A DNA stretch of 64,000 bases from Enterococcus nangangensis (GTDB lineage: Bacteria; Bacillota; Bacilli; Lactobacillales; Enterococcaceae). The DNA lies in contig NZ_BJDR01000008.1 in assembly GCF_005405245.1 (NCBI RefSeq), positions 1 through 64,000 of the forward strand, written 5' to 3'. Shown one piece after another: positions 18,192-26,695 of the stretch. How positions within the stretch are numbered: the first letter of the stretch is position 1; the number at the start of each line of letters is the position of its first letter. The notes below the pieces were generated by a model. The model was not told the origin of the DNA. It did no database searches and was given only the letters and a program-made list of their open reading frames with translations. The translations under genes and the position numbers were made by a program.

Positions 18192-18249
18192 CAAAAGAGT
18201 TGTCACCGCGCCTGTTTTATGGAACAATATGGAAGAAGAGGTGAGTCAT

Positions 18250-18372
18250 TTGGAACGTGAAGTTGAATTAGCCAAAGAATTAGTCGCTTATACGGAAGTG
18301 GTGGGTTCTCACAATCCCCATATTCAAGAAGTTGCTAAAGAATTATTAGCTTTATTACAAGCTGAAAAATAA
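18250..18372 (+). CDS. Small 40-residue acidic/helical protein
   Basis: A short frame from a TTG at 18250 encodes 40 residues (ending LLALLQAEK), predicted as one amphipathic helix with no membrane segment. AGAGGTGAG (18236-18244) is 5 nt from the TTG. An in-frame ATG at 18229 has no RBS. It lies between the pilin sortase and the class A sortase and ends at its own terminator, which supports expression. The function is unknown. Confidence 0.5.
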   Translation: MEREVELAKELVAYTEVVGSHNPHIQEVAKELLALLQAEK

Positions 18373-18383
18373 GTAACTGACTG

Positions 18384-18418
18384 GAACTCTCCGGAAGAAC
18401 TTCTTGCGGGGAGTTTTT
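18384..18418 (+). terminator. Terminator of the pilus operon region
   Basis: AACTCTCCG / CGGGGAGTT stem around GAAGAACTTCTTG, then TTTTTG. Confidence 0.8.
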
Positions 18419-18508
18419 TGCAACGTGCCCGTGTCTATAAAGGAGAAAAGTCTCCCAAAGTTGGGAAAACTTCACCGAGAAAGCATCGTGGCTTTTTATA
18501 CTAAGGTG

Positions 18509-18517
18509 TGCTACACT
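18509..18517 (+). promoter_or_regulatory. Extended -10 promoter of srtA
   Basis: TGC-TACACT at 18509-18517. A weak -35 may lie near 18489. It separates srtA transcription from the pilus operon. Confidence 0.45.
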
Positions 18518-18543
18518 TTAGAAAATTTTCGAGGAGCATTTTT

Positions 18544-19269
18544 ATGAAGAGAAAAAAAGAAAAAAAGCATCGCCTCCGTAACTGGTTGGTAAATATCGCC
18601 ATTGTGTTATTGCTATTGGTAGGTTTGGCGTTGGTTTTTAATAATCAAATTAAGGACTTGTTGATTAGTCGCATGTCCAATTACGATATCAGCACTTTGA
18701 CTGTCGAAGATGTGAAAGCCAACGAGGAAGCAGCGGCGGTTTTTGATTTTGATCAAGTGGAGGCTGTTTCTACGGAAGCGGTGGTGAAAGCGCAATTGGC
18801 TAGCGCGCCGAAAAATGCCGTAGGGGGCATTGCCGTACCGACTGTGGGGATTAATTTAGCCATTTATAAAGGGGTCAGTGATGACAACTTGTTGTATGGC
18901 GCTGCCACCTTAAAGCCGGAGCAGAAGATGGGGGAGGGGAACTATCCGTTAGCCAGTCACCATATGATTGACAAGTCTTTGCTCTTTAGCCCACTGTTTA
19001 ATTTAAAAATGGGGGAGCCGATTTATTTAACAGACTTAACTAATATTTACACCTATCAAACCGACTTTATTGAAACGGTAGCTCCTAATCAAACGGAATT
19101 AATTGAAGACGTGCCGGGAAAATCTTTAGTCACCTTAGTTACCTGTGATAATCAGGGAACTGCGCGTTTGATTATTCAAGGGACGTTAACGGTTACAACA
19201 CCTTACAAAGATGCATCAGCTGACATGCTAGACGCTTTTGGTTTAGCCCGGAACAATCCAGGAAATTAA
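18544..19269 (+). CDS. srtA: Class A sortase
   Basis: The ATG at 18544 (after CGAGGAG) gives 241 residues; an upstream in-frame start lacks an RBS. After a Lys/Arg-rich N-terminus and one membrane helix (about 15-36) comes a class A sortase domain. It has catalytic His139 or His140 (LASHHM), Cys201 (TLVTCDNQG) and Arg208. Class A sortases anchor LPXTG proteins, including finished pili, to peptidoglycan. Its place beside the pilus locus is unusual if it is the housekeeping enzyme, but I cannot exclude another srtA elsewhere in the genome. Confidence 0.88.
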   Translation: MKRKKEKKHRLRNWLVNIAIVLLLLVGLALVFNNQIKDLLISRMSNYDISTLTVEDVKANEEAAAVFDFDQVEAVSTEAVVKAQLASAPKNAVGGIAVPTVGINLAIYKGVSDDNLLYGAATLKPEQKMGEGNYPLASHHMIDKSLLFSPLFNLKMGEPIYLTDLTNIYTYQTDFIETVAPNQTELIEDVPGKSLVTLVTCDNQGTARLIIQGTLTVTTPYKDASADMLDAFGLARNNPGN

Positions 19270-19274
19270 TCCAT

Positions 19275-19318
19275 GAAGAGTCTCTCTTTTCCCTAGTTGG
19301 AAAGGGGAGGCTTTTTTG
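19275..19318 (+). terminator. srtA terminator
   Basis: AGTCTCTCTTTTCC pairs with GGAAAGGGGAGGCT around CTAGTT, followed by TTTTTG. Confidence 0.82.
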
Positions 19319-19344
19319 CGTAGCGGGGAAGTTTCGACTATAAT
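19317..19344 (+). promoter_or_regulatory. Promoter of the helicase gene
   Basis: TTGCGT (19317-19322), 16-nt spacer, TATAAT (19339-19344). The -35 overlaps the end of the srtA terminator. Confidence 0.5.
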
Positions 19345-19373
19345 AGGAAGGCAAGTAAAAAGGGGGTGTGTCA

Positions 19374-21743
19374 GTGGAGTTCAGTCGAGAAATATCCGTA
19401 CGGCAATTAGTGGAGTTTATCAAGAGGTGCGGTGACCTACAAACGAGCCAAAATTCTCAGCATACGGCCCAAGCTGGCAGTGCCTTACATCGTAAATTAC
19501 AAAAGCAAGGGCAAAAGAAAAATCCCAACTATCAAAAAGAAGTCTCCTTTTCTTACGAGTATGAGCTAGCCGGAGTCACCTTCACGGTTCGCGGCCGCGC
19601 AGATGGACTCGTGGAAGAAGAGGGCCAATGGGTTGTGGAAGAAATTAAAACCTCAGAAGAACTTTTAAGTGAGCTGGCTCCCCCTCAAGTGGATCTCTTC
19701 TTTGCCCAAGGAATGTGTTACGCCTACTTTTTAATGCTGGAAAAAGATTTAACAGAGGTAACAGTGGAATTAGTCTACGTGGAAGTCTTACAAGAAGATG
19801 TGCGCCGTACGCGCCGTACCTACACTAAAGAGGCCCTGACAACTTTTTTTCAAGAGCTGATGGCGGAATATAAAATTTGGTTTGATTTTGTAGCAGCAAT
19901 GCGGCAAGAACAACAAATGAGTATTGAGCAAATGACTTTTCCTTTTCCGGCGTATCGCAAAGGGCAGCGGGAGTTGATGGGGGTCGTCTATAAAGCTATT
20001 TACAGCAAACGCCAACTTTTTATGCAGGCACCTACGGGAACCGGCAAAACCATGTCCACTTTGTTTCCAGCGGTGAAAGGTTTAAACTTGGCAAAGTATC
20101 CGCAACTTTTTTATTTAACGGCCAAGACGATTACCCGCCAAGTGGTGGAAAGTGGGTTGGCGGCTTTAGGAGTCGGAGGCTTACGACTAAAAACCGTTAC
20201 CTTAACAGCAAAAGATAAAATTTGCCCCCAACAAGACGGTTGTATGCAAAATTGTCCCCTAGCAAAAGGCTATTACGATCGGGTCAATGGGGGCTTAATG
20301 GATATTTTAAGTCACGAAGATTTTATGACCCGGCCGGTAATTGAAGAATATGCCGCGAAGCATCAATTGTGTCCTTTTGAATTTTCGTTAGACATTAGTC
20401 TTTTTTGCCAAGCGATTATTTGTGATTACAATTATGTCTATGATCCGTTAGTTTATTTGCGCCGCTTTTTTGAAGAGATTCCTAAAGATCGAGGACCGCT
20501 CCTTTTAGTGGATGAAGCCCATAACTTGGTGAATCGCGCCAAGGAGATGTACACGAAGCACTTGAGCTTGTGGCAGTTGCAGCAGGCCCACAAGTGGTTT
20601 AAAGAGGTCAAGAGTAAAGATGCCTTGACGCAAAAAGGGCGCCGCCAATTTTTAAAAGCGCGGCACTTTTTGGAAGATTATCAAGATAAATTTACAGCAG
20701 AATTTACGCAACAAACAGAGGCGCTAGAAGAATTTAACCTGAGTCTCGTCAATTTATTGGAGACTTTACGTCCTTGGCTAGCAGAAAATGAATTTGCCCA
20801 CCAGGAAGAATTGCGGCAGTGGACCTTTGAAGTTCATGCCTATCTAGTAATTGCGGAACATTACAACGAAAAATTTGTGACGACCTTTCAACAGCAAGGG
20901 GCTGATTTTATCGTCAGCCAAGTGTGTCTAGATCCAGCAGAATTTTTAGCTAAGCGCCATGAAGATTGTTACGATTCTTTATTATTTTCCGCCACCTTTA
21001 GTCCAATTCAGTATTATGAAGAGCGGCTGGGAGCGCAACAAACAGCGGTGCATTACGCCTTGTCGTCGCCTTTTGAGAAAAGTCATCAACAAGTCATTGT
21101 GGCCAATTATATCGACACGACGTACCACAAGCGCACGGAAAATTTAACGAAGATTATCACTGCTATTTCCGCCATGATTGACGCCCGTCCTGGCAACTAT
21201 TTTATTTTTGCGCCTTCCTACAGTTTCTTAAACGAAATCCACCAAGCTTTTCAACAGACGCCTCATAAGTGTGCCATCTATTTGCAAGAGCGGGAGATGG
21301 ACGAAGGAGCGCGGGAGGAATTTCTGGCTCATTTTGTCGCCGATAGTCTGCAGACCACGCTAGGTTTTGTCTTACTGGGGGGGATTTTTTCAGAAGGAGT
21401 GGATTTAGTCGGCCAACGTTTAATTGGTGCGGCCATTGTCGGCGTGGGCTTACCGCAAATCAATCCTTTATTAGAGCTGGAAAAAGACTATTACCAAGAG
21501 AAAAATCAGCAAGGTTTTCAATACGCTTACCAGTTGCCGGGCCTAAACAAAGTGTTCCAAGCAGCGGGTCGGGTGATTCGGACGCCGGAAGATTACGGGG
21601 TAGTTCTGTTATTGGATCAACGCTTTACTCGTTTTCAGTACCGCAAATTTTTACCAGACGAATGGCAAATTGGTGTTGCCCACAATCCGCAAGGACTAAC
21701 AGAAGGGTTACAGCGCTTTTGGCAGAAAGCCGGAAAAGTATAA
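19374..21743 (+). CDS. DinG/XPD-type Fe-S helicase with N-terminal PD-(D/E)XK nuclease domain
   Basis: The GTG at 19374 is 7 nt after AGGGGG (19361-19366); a GTG at 19368 is too close. The 789-residue protein starts with a Cas4/RecB-like nuclease domain (RGRADGLVEEEG, VVEEIKTSEE at about 60-90). A superfamily-2 helicase follows with Walker A APTGTGKTMST, four Cys of the XPD-type Fe-S cluster (CPQQDGC, CPLAKG, CPFEF, in the region about 285-345), DEAH box LLVDEAHNL, and the C-terminal domain GGIFSEGVDLVG and AAGRVIRTPED. It presumably unwinds and trims damaged DNA. It is a single-gene unit. Confidence 0.87.
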   Translation: MEFSREISVRQLVEFIKRCGDLQTSQNSQHTAQAGSALHRKLQKQGQKKNPNYQKEVSFSYEYELAGVTFTVRGRADGLVEEEGQWVVEEIKTSEELLSELAPPQVDLFFAQGMCYAYFLMLEKDLTEVTVELVYVEVLQEDVRRTRRTYTKEALTTFFQELMAEYKIWFDFVAAMRQEQQMSIEQMTFPFPAYRKGQRELMGVVYKAIYSKRQLFMQAPTGTGKTMSTLFPAVKGLNLAKYPQLFYLTAKTITRQVVESGLAALGVGGLRLKTVTLTAKDKICPQQDGCMQNCPLAKGYYDRVNGGLMDILSHEDFMTRPVIEEYAAKHQLCPFEFSLDISLFCQAIICDYNYVYDPLVYLRRFFEEIPKDRGPLLLVDEAHNLVNRAKEMYTKHLSLWQLQQAHKWFKEVKSKDALTQKGRRQFLKARHFLEDYQDKFTAEFTQQTEALEEFNLSLVNLLETLRPWLAENEFAHQEELRQWTFEVHAYLVIAEHYNEKFVTTFQQQGADFIVSQVCLDPAEFLAKRHEDCYDSLLFSATFSPIQYYEERLGAQQTAVHYALSSPFEKSHQQVIVANYIDTTYHKRTENLTKIITAISAMIDARPGNYFIFAPSYSFLNEIHQAFQQTPHKCAIYLQEREMDEGAREEFLAHFVADSLQTTLGFVLLGGIFSEGVDLVGQRLIGAAIVGVGLPQINPLLELEKDYYQEKNQQGFQYAYQLPGLNKVFQAAGRVIRTPEDYGVVLLLDQRFTRFQYRKFLPDEWQIGVAHNPQGLTEGLQRFWQKAGKV

Positions 21744-21845
21744 AAACTTTTTAATATTTACGTGATAGTAGTATTTTTAGTTGTCAAATACCCACAAGCC
21801 CAGTAAAATGTGGGTTGTTATGGAAAAATAAGGAGGAATTTAAAA

Positions 21846-22226
21846 ATGAAGAAAAAAGTTATTTTAGCCGGCCTTTTATTAGTCCTTGGCTTAGTAGGTT
21901 TATCAGGTTGCCAATATTATCAAGATACCTATAAAGGGGAAGAGTACTACGCCATCGTGCCTGAAGAAGTTCCCGCTAAAGAAGTAACGGTAGATAATCA
22001 AGGAAAAGAAGTCAGTGGTAGCTACAGTTATAAATATGACATTACTTGGGCCAATGAAGACGGCGAAACTTTAGACTTTCCAGTGGAAGTTTCTGGTGAT
22101 AATCCTGAACCTTTAACTCCAGGTAGTTACATTAAAGCGACCATTAGCAAAAAGAGAATTGTAGAAGGTCCTAACACCGTGGAAGAAGGTTCCATTCCGC
22201 AAAACGCTTTAGACAAATTAAAATAA
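21846..22226 (+). CDS. YxeA-like (DUF1093) lipoprotein
   Basis: The ATG at 21846 follows AAGGAGGA and gives 126 residues; the longer frame from 21810 lacks an RBS. A lipobox LSGC (about residues 20-23) after a hydrophobic signal marks it as a lipoprotein matured by Lgt. The body has the DUF1093 OB-like pattern (YAIVPEEVP, YKYDITWANEDGE, GSYIKATISKKRIV). The function of the family is unknown. A CCCACA/TGTGGG inverted repeat lies in the leader at about 21791-21814. Confidence 0.8.
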   Translation: MKKKVILAGLLLVLGLVGLSGCQYYQDTYKGEEYYAIVPEEVPAKEVTVDNQGKEVSGSYSYKYDITWANEDGETLDFPVEVSGDNPEPLTPGSYIKATISKKRIVEGPNTVEEGSIPQNALDKLK

Positions 22227-22237
22227 AGGCGGTACCT

Positions 22238-22375
22238 ATGGAAAAAAATGCCAAAGAAAAAATGCAAGCATTAATCGATGAAAAAAGAGCTGGGGGCGGT
22301 CGTTCTAAAAAAATGGCCACGCCGAAAAATGACCGCAAAAATATGCGGAAAGGTCCTAAAATTTTTAATAAGTAA
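22238..22375 (+). CDS. Small basic 45-residue protein
   Basis: An ATG 11 nt after the lipoprotein stop opens 45 codons encoding a Lys/Arg-rich peptide (GGGRSKKMATPKNDRKNMRK). AAAGGCGG lies just upstream as RBS. There is no hydrophobic segment, and it may be RNA- or ribosome-associated by composition alone. It ends right before a terminator, so it is probably co-transcribed with the lipoprotein. I do not recognise a characterised family. Confidence 0.6.
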   Translation: MEKNAKEKMQALIDEKRAGGGRSKKMATPKNDRKNMRKGPKIFNK

Positions 22376-22381
22376 ACAAAA

Positions 22382-22420
22382 AGGGTGTGCCAGAAATTGT
22401 TTCTGGTACACCATTTTTCA
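22382..22420. terminator. Bidirectional terminator before pepN
   Basis: GGTGTGCCAGAAA / TTTCTGGTACACC hairpin with A-run and T-run on its two sides. It serves the plus-strand pair and the convergent pepN. Confidence 0.8.
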
Positions 22421-22429
22421 TGCGCTGAT

Positions 22430-24967
22430 TTATTCAGTAATAGCTTTGGCAATGGCCGCATTGACGGCAGCTTTTTCTTTAGTGATTAAGTTCACGCGAC
22501 TTTCAATCACTTTGATGCCCATCGTAATTTCCCGACCTAAACCAGGGGTGGTTAATTTTGGTTCAAAGAAAGCTTTGAACTCTAAGAGGCGTTCTGGTGT
22601 TTTGAAGACAGCCGCTGTCACCGTGATGTAACTGGTGAAGGACATATCGCCACCCACTGTCTCTTCCAACCATTCCCAATTGGTGCGGAGCCAGTCCCAA
22701 GCTTTTTGTTCGCCGTGGGGATTGGACAACGTATTGTAATACCAGCCTCGTAAATCTTGCGGCTTGATGGCACTAGCATCTTTAAACTTGGCGATGACTT
22801 CATCTAGTAAGGCATCGTCTTTAGTTTGCGTTAAAGCGGAACCTAACGCTGATTTTAAGCTAGCATCAGCCGTATTGGGATAGCTAGCGAAAAACGCTTG
22901 GAAAAGGGCTGGTGTACCAAAATTTTTCATTTCGTTTACTAGAACTAAAGGCCGGATTGAAGCGTCTAAGTTCACTAATTGATCTGCGTATTGGGTAAAC
23001 AATTCATGAGCGGCGTCAATTGCGGCTGTATTTTCAGCGTACAAGGCAGCACTAATCACGTTTTGCCGCACAAATTGGTCGTCGTTTGCTTCGCCAGCTT
23101 TGGGAGTTAAACCAAGACGGGTGAATTGCTCTCCACTTAATTGGTTAAAGAAAGTTTTCAGGGCTGTTTCTTCAGCCGTTTCTGGGGTAACGAAGCGTTT
23201 CAAGCTGTTGGCGATGCGATACAAAGCCAGGCTAACGACCGCAGCGGAACTATCAGCAAAACGCGGTAACAATGGCACTAAGTCGCTAAAGGAAAGTTGT
23301 TCTCCTTCAGCCAATAAGCGCAAGTCTTGTAACAGTTGCAGTTGGGTAATGGCATCGAAGTCAGTGACATCGGCTAAAATATCAGCTAGTAGTGTTTCAT
23401 CATACTTCACGATAAAGTGGGAGTTATTGCCCACATTTAAACGGAAAGGTTCGCCGCTTTCTTGACGTAAGGTAGCGTAATTGCCTAAAGTAATTTCTTT
23501 TTCCGCCATAATGGTTGGTGCTACGGAATAATTACTATTTAAAGGAATTTGCCACATGCGACCAATTTCTTTGCCGTCCCCCACAAAGAATTGTTGTTGG
23601 CTTAAAGTCAGCTGGCCGTCTTTGACACTAGCGGTGACGACAGGATAACCTGGTTGTTCCAACCAAGAGTCCATAATGGCTTTTAATTCTAAACCTGAAG
23701 CAGCGCCTAATGCTTGCCATAAGTCAGCACCAGTGGCGTTACCGTATTGATGTTTAGCAAAGTAATTTTTAAGTCCGGTTCGTAAAGCCTCATCGCCAAT
23801 CAAGGCGCGGACCATCACTAACATCCGAGCACCTTTAGCGTAAACAATCGCGCCATCAAAGAGAGCATCGACTTCAGCGGGATCTTCTACGGCGACGTGG
23901 ACTGCTTGGACACCATCAGTAGCGTCCCGTTGTAAAGCCGCTGGCACGTCAGAAGTTTGGAATTCTTCCCAAATTTTAAAGTCGGGTTCCAAAGCATCGA
24001 CAGCGACGTATTCCATCATGTTGGCAAAACTTTCATTTAACCATAAGTCATCCCACCATTTCATCGTCACCAAATCCCCAAACCATTGGTGAGCAACTTC
24101 ATGGGCGATGACGGTAGCAACCCGCCGTTTGGTGGCTAAGCTACTGTTGTCAGCATCCAATAAAAGGTAAGCTTCTCGATACGTAATCAAGCCCCAGTTT
24201 TCCATAGCGCCAGCGGAAAAGTCTGGTAAGCCTAATTGCCAAGAGTGAGGAAGGGGATAAGGGGTTTGGAAAAAGTCTTCATAAAATTCGATGGAGCGTT
24301 TGGCAATGTCTAAGGCAAAATCTAATTCTTTGGCTTGATGAGCGTAAGTCCCAAAGACGCCAACTTTTACACCACTTTTAGTAGTAGTCAGTTTGCTTTG
24401 TAATTCTCCAAAGCCAAAAGCCACGAGATAAGTGGACATTTTTACTGTGGTATCAAAGTAGTGGACGCCATCAACGCAACGATTTTCAGGCATGTTAGCT
24501 AAAATTGTTTCGCCATCGTGTTCGTCAAATTTAAGCGCTAAAGCAAAAGTCGCTTTGGCTTCCGGTTCGTCAATGCCGGGGAAAGCTTGGCGAGCAGAAT
24601 TTGTTTCAAACTGCGTGCCGATCAACTGTTTTTTCACGCCGGCTACTTCGTAATAAGACGGGTAAATGCCCATCATGGTATCGGTTAGAGGTGCAGTGTA
24701 AGTGACACTTAATTCTACGGTACCTGCTGTTGCTAATTCAATGTGTAAAGCATCGGTTGCTTTTTCCAAAGTGAAAGGCACGTCGATACCGTTAGCACTT
24801 ACTTTGGTGACAGCTAAATCTTTTTGATGCAAAGAAATCTTCGCTTGTTTCGCTACCCCTTTAATGGTGGTAACCCCAGCAATTATTTTTGTTGCGCGAT
24901 TTATGTCTAAATAAAGATCATAATGCTCTGGTTGAAAAAATTGATAAAAATGTTTAAATTCAGTCAT
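22430..24967 (-). CDS. pepN: M1-family aminopeptidase N
   Basis: This 845-residue cytosolic zinc metallopeptidase releases N-terminal residues from peptides, mainly for amino-acid supply. The GAMENWG substrate-binding motif lies near residue 245. The zinc site HEVAHQWFGD and the downstream LWLNESFA Glu follow around 280-310. The C-terminal half is the helical ERAP1-like domain. The length matches lactic-acid-bacterial PepN (about 845). AGGAGGA-like GGAGGAAAAGCG precedes the ATG, with a TATAAT -10 at 24999-25004 (minus). Confidence 0.95.
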   Translation of the reverse strand: MTEFKHFYQFFQPEHYDLYLDINRATKIIAGVTTIKGVAKQAKISLHQKDLAVTKVSANGIDVPFTLEKATDALHIELATAGTVELSVTYTAPLTDTMMGIYPSYYEVAGVKKQLIGTQFETNSARQAFPGIDEPEAKATFALALKFDEHDGETILANMPENRCVDGVHYFDTTVKMSTYLVAFGFGELQSKLTTTKSGVKVGVFGTYAHQAKELDFALDIAKRSIEFYEDFFQTPYPLPHSWQLGLPDFSAGAMENWGLITYREAYLLLDADNSSLATKRRVATVIAHEVAHQWFGDLVTMKWWDDLWLNESFANMMEYVAVDALEPDFKIWEEFQTSDVPAALQRDATDGVQAVHVAVEDPAEVDALFDGAIVYAKGARMLVMVRALIGDEALRTGLKNYFAKHQYGNATGADLWQALGAASGLELKAIMDSWLEQPGYPVVTASVKDGQLTLSQQQFFVGDGKEIGRMWQIPLNSNYSVAPTIMAEKEITLGNYATLRQESGEPFRLNVGNNSHFIVKYDETLLADILADVTDFDAITQLQLLQDLRLLAEGEQLSFSDLVPLLPRFADSSAAVVSLALYRIANSLKRFVTPETAEETALKTFFNQLSGEQFTRLGLTPKAGEANDDQFVRQNVISAALYAENTAAIDAAHELFTQYADQLVNLDASIRPLVLVNEMKNFGTPALFQAFFASYPNTADASLKSALGSALTQTKDDALLDEVIAKFKDASAIKPQDLRGWYYNTLSNPHGEQKAWDWLRTNWEWLEETVGGDMSFTSYITVTAAVFKTPERLLEFKAFFEPKLTTPGLGREITMGIKVIESRVNLITKEKAAVNAAIAKAITE

Positions 24968-25004
24968 CGCTTTTCCTCCATTTAATTAGAATATACCTAT
25001 TATA

Positions 25005-25199
25005 CGCCGGAATTTTTTATTTCGCACATGGAAAGAAGGTTTTACGGTGGAAAGATTTGAAAAACATTCGGAATTTACCAAGGTGTAGTCTTTTTTTGCA
25101 GAGCCCAAGGGAAAATAAACAACAAGCGTCTTTTTTTGTCAGACCTCAGGAAAGGTGCTACACTACAAGTGAGGATGATTTTCCATTTGTCATAGTATT
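25005..25199. other. Intergenic stretch between pepN and the ASCH gene
   Basis: No gene was found. It holds the 5' side of the pepN promoter region. A GGTGCTACACTACAAG segment at about 25153 resembles a plus-strand -10 (TACACT) without a gene after it. Confidence 0.3.
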
Positions 25200-25233
25200 A
25201 AAAAACTGAAGTCGGCGGACTTCAGTTTTTTTG
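25200..25233. terminator. Bidirectional terminator
   Basis: AAAAACTGAAGTC / GACTTCAGTTTTT is a perfect stem with a GGCG loop, downstream of the ASCH gene on the minus strand. Confidence 0.87.
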
Positions 25234-25240
25234 ACTTGTT

Positions 25241-25717
25241 CTATGCTGCTACATAGACTAAATCGAAAATTTCCACCACCACTAAGGAAGATTCCGCAAA
25301 ATTTAAACCAAATTGGTTTGCTTCCTCCATAAAGAAGGGACGATGAACGTTGCGCCAATACTCTAGTGTTTGATTTCCTTCCCCTTCTAAGTAAGCGTGG
25401 GCTTTAGTGACTTGGCTAAAAGGTAAAAATTCCACAAAACGATTTTTAATAATCGCTTTGGCAACACCGGCTCCATCTAAGAGAACATTATACTGATCTT
25501 CTTGTGGGAGAGCCTCACCGCTTACCACGTATAAATCATAATAAGAAGAAGTAGCGTGTTTCTTGTTGGCTAACACCAACGCCAATAAGTCATCGGCCAT
25601 TTGGGAATCATTGCCAAAAGACCATGCACTATAGGACAAGTTTGCCGGTAAATTATTTTCAGCGATAAATTTTTGCCAGAAAGCTACGACTTGTGGCGTG
25701 TTGGTTTCATTACTCAT
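25241..25717 (-). CDS. ASCH-domain protein
   Basis: This 158-residue protein matches ASCH-domain proteins of Lactobacillales. It opens with a helical YSAWSFGN segment, and the core includes a SGEALPQEDQYNVLLDG strand and an FVEFLPFSQVTKAHAYLEGEG segment. The C-terminus has the typical WRNVHRPFFMEEA motif. ASCH domains are PUA-related and proposed to bind RNA or nucleotides; some hydrolyse modified nucleosides. Its start overlaps the metallo-hydrolase stop by 4 nt (ATGA), so the two are co-translated. AGGAGG precedes the ATG. Confidence 0.85.
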   Translation of the reverse strand: MSNETNTPQVVAFWQKFIAENNLPANLSYSAWSFGNDSQMADDLLALVLANKKHATSSYYDLYVVSGEALPQEDQYNVLLDGAGVAKAIIKNRFVEFLPFSQVTKAHAYLEGEGNQTLEYWRNVHRPFFMEEANQFGLNFAESSLVVVEIFDLVYVAA

Positions 25718-26334
25718 AAGCGACCTCCTAAAAAGGGATTGGTTTGTTTTTCAAAAGCGCCCGTCGTTTCTGGACCGTGGCCGGGATAAAGGGGTAGGTC
25801 TGGCGGCAAAGTTAAGAGTTGTTCTTGAATACTGGTTAACAAAGTTTGATAGTCACCTGTGGGAAAGTCCGTCCGCCCGATGCTACCATGAAAGAGCGTG
25901 TCTCCCACTACGGCAAATTCGGGAAAAATAAAACTTAAGGAGCCAGCAGAGTGTCCCGGTGTCGCCCGCACTTCAAAGGTAAATTCTCCTAAAGTGACAG
26001 GACCTGGCGCTAAATAATTTTCCACTACTTCACAAGTAAATGGGCGTCCTGTTAATCCCGATAAATTAAGTTGTGGTTCTTGCAACCAAGGGGCTTCCAA
26101 GGCTGAGACGTAAGCGGGAATGTCATAGGTGGCACGCATCTCATCTAAAGCTCCAATATGATCGTAGTGGGTGTGGGTCAAGAGAATCGCTTTTGGTTTT
26201 TGCGGGAGTGCGGTAATTGCAGCTTGTAAGTTTGCAAAGTCCGCTCCGGGATCGACGATTAATAATTCTTGGTCACCGCAAATCAAATAGCAGTTTTCGG
26301 CAGCCGAGCCAGTGACAATTTTAGTTATTTTCAT
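25714..26334 (-). CDS. MBL-fold metallo-hydrolase (glyoxalase II-like)
   Basis: The ATG at 26334 is 8 nt after AAAGGA; a TTG six bases upstream is too close. The 206-residue protein has the metallo-beta-lactamase metal motif THTHYDHIGAL (near residue 55), a second His at TPGHSAG and an Asp at VVGDTLFHGS, and a final YPGHGPET. These are typical of the YcbL/glyoxalase II-like group. The substrate is unassigned. It is the first gene of a two-gene operon with the ASCH protein. Confidence 0.87.
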   Translation of the reverse strand: MKITKIVTGSAAENCYLICGDQELLIVDPGADFANLQAAITALPQKPKAILLTHTHYDHIGALDEMRATYDIPAYVSALEAPWLQEPQLNLSGLTGRPFTCEVVENYLAPGPVTLGEFTFEVRATPGHSAGSLSFIFPEFAVVGDTLFHGSIGRTDFPTGDYQTLLTSIQEQLLTLPPDLPLYPGHGPETTGAFEKQTNPFLGGRL

Positions 26335-26360
26335 CAGCAAAATCCTTTCTTTACTCCACT

Positions 26361-26388
26361 AGTATACCAACTTTTTACTAAAGGTAAA
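26361..26388 (-). promoter_or_regulatory. Promoter of the MBL-ASCH operon
   Basis: On the minus strand: TTTACC, 16-nt spacer, TATACT with an upstream TG (extended -10). Confidence 0.6.
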
Positions 26389-26482
26389 AATATTCTAACA
26401 ACTACTGCAGGAAAAGGTGAAAACTCTTGAGAGTTTAGCTGTATACTTAAAAATTTTTCACGTTTCCTTAAGAATATCTAGC

Positions 26483-26640
26483 TATAGTATAAGCATACCA
26501 AATCCAAATTCCCAATGAAAGGCAACGTTGCAGTCAGCAGCGTTGCCTTTCGTGGTTTTATCTATAAATGTTCTTCTATGAAGAAAATATCTACGAGGTT
26601 TAAAAAGATTTTGGTGAAAATTTAATCTCATTTTTTTTTT
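26483..26640 (+). ncRNA. Candidate small RNA in intergenic region
   Basis: The 360-nt gap before 26696 holds an ordered set of signals: a -10-like TATAGT (26483-26488), a perfect 11-bp stem GAAAGGCAACG / CGTTGCCTTTC (26517-26551), and a terminator-like hairpin (26595-26629) followed by ten T (26631-26640). No clear -35 exists. A 36-codon frame inside (26516-26626) has no RBS. Upstream, AAACTCT-TG-AGAGTTT (26421-26436) is an operator-like inverted repeat. An RNA of about 145 nt is inference. Confidence 0.35.
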
Positions 26641-26695
26641 AGTGTGCTAAACTACTCCAAAGAGCGTTTACGGTCATGAAAAAGGGGGCAGTGCT

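Noticed and set aside
22278-22631. 117-codon plus-strand frame over the end of pepN
   Set aside because: It overlaps the small basic protein gene and the terminator, and is mostly antisense to pepN; no RBS.
26516-26626. 36-codon frame in the intergenic RNA candidate
   Set aside because: No Shine-Dalgarno sequence lies upstream of the ATG, and the start sits in a strong stem.
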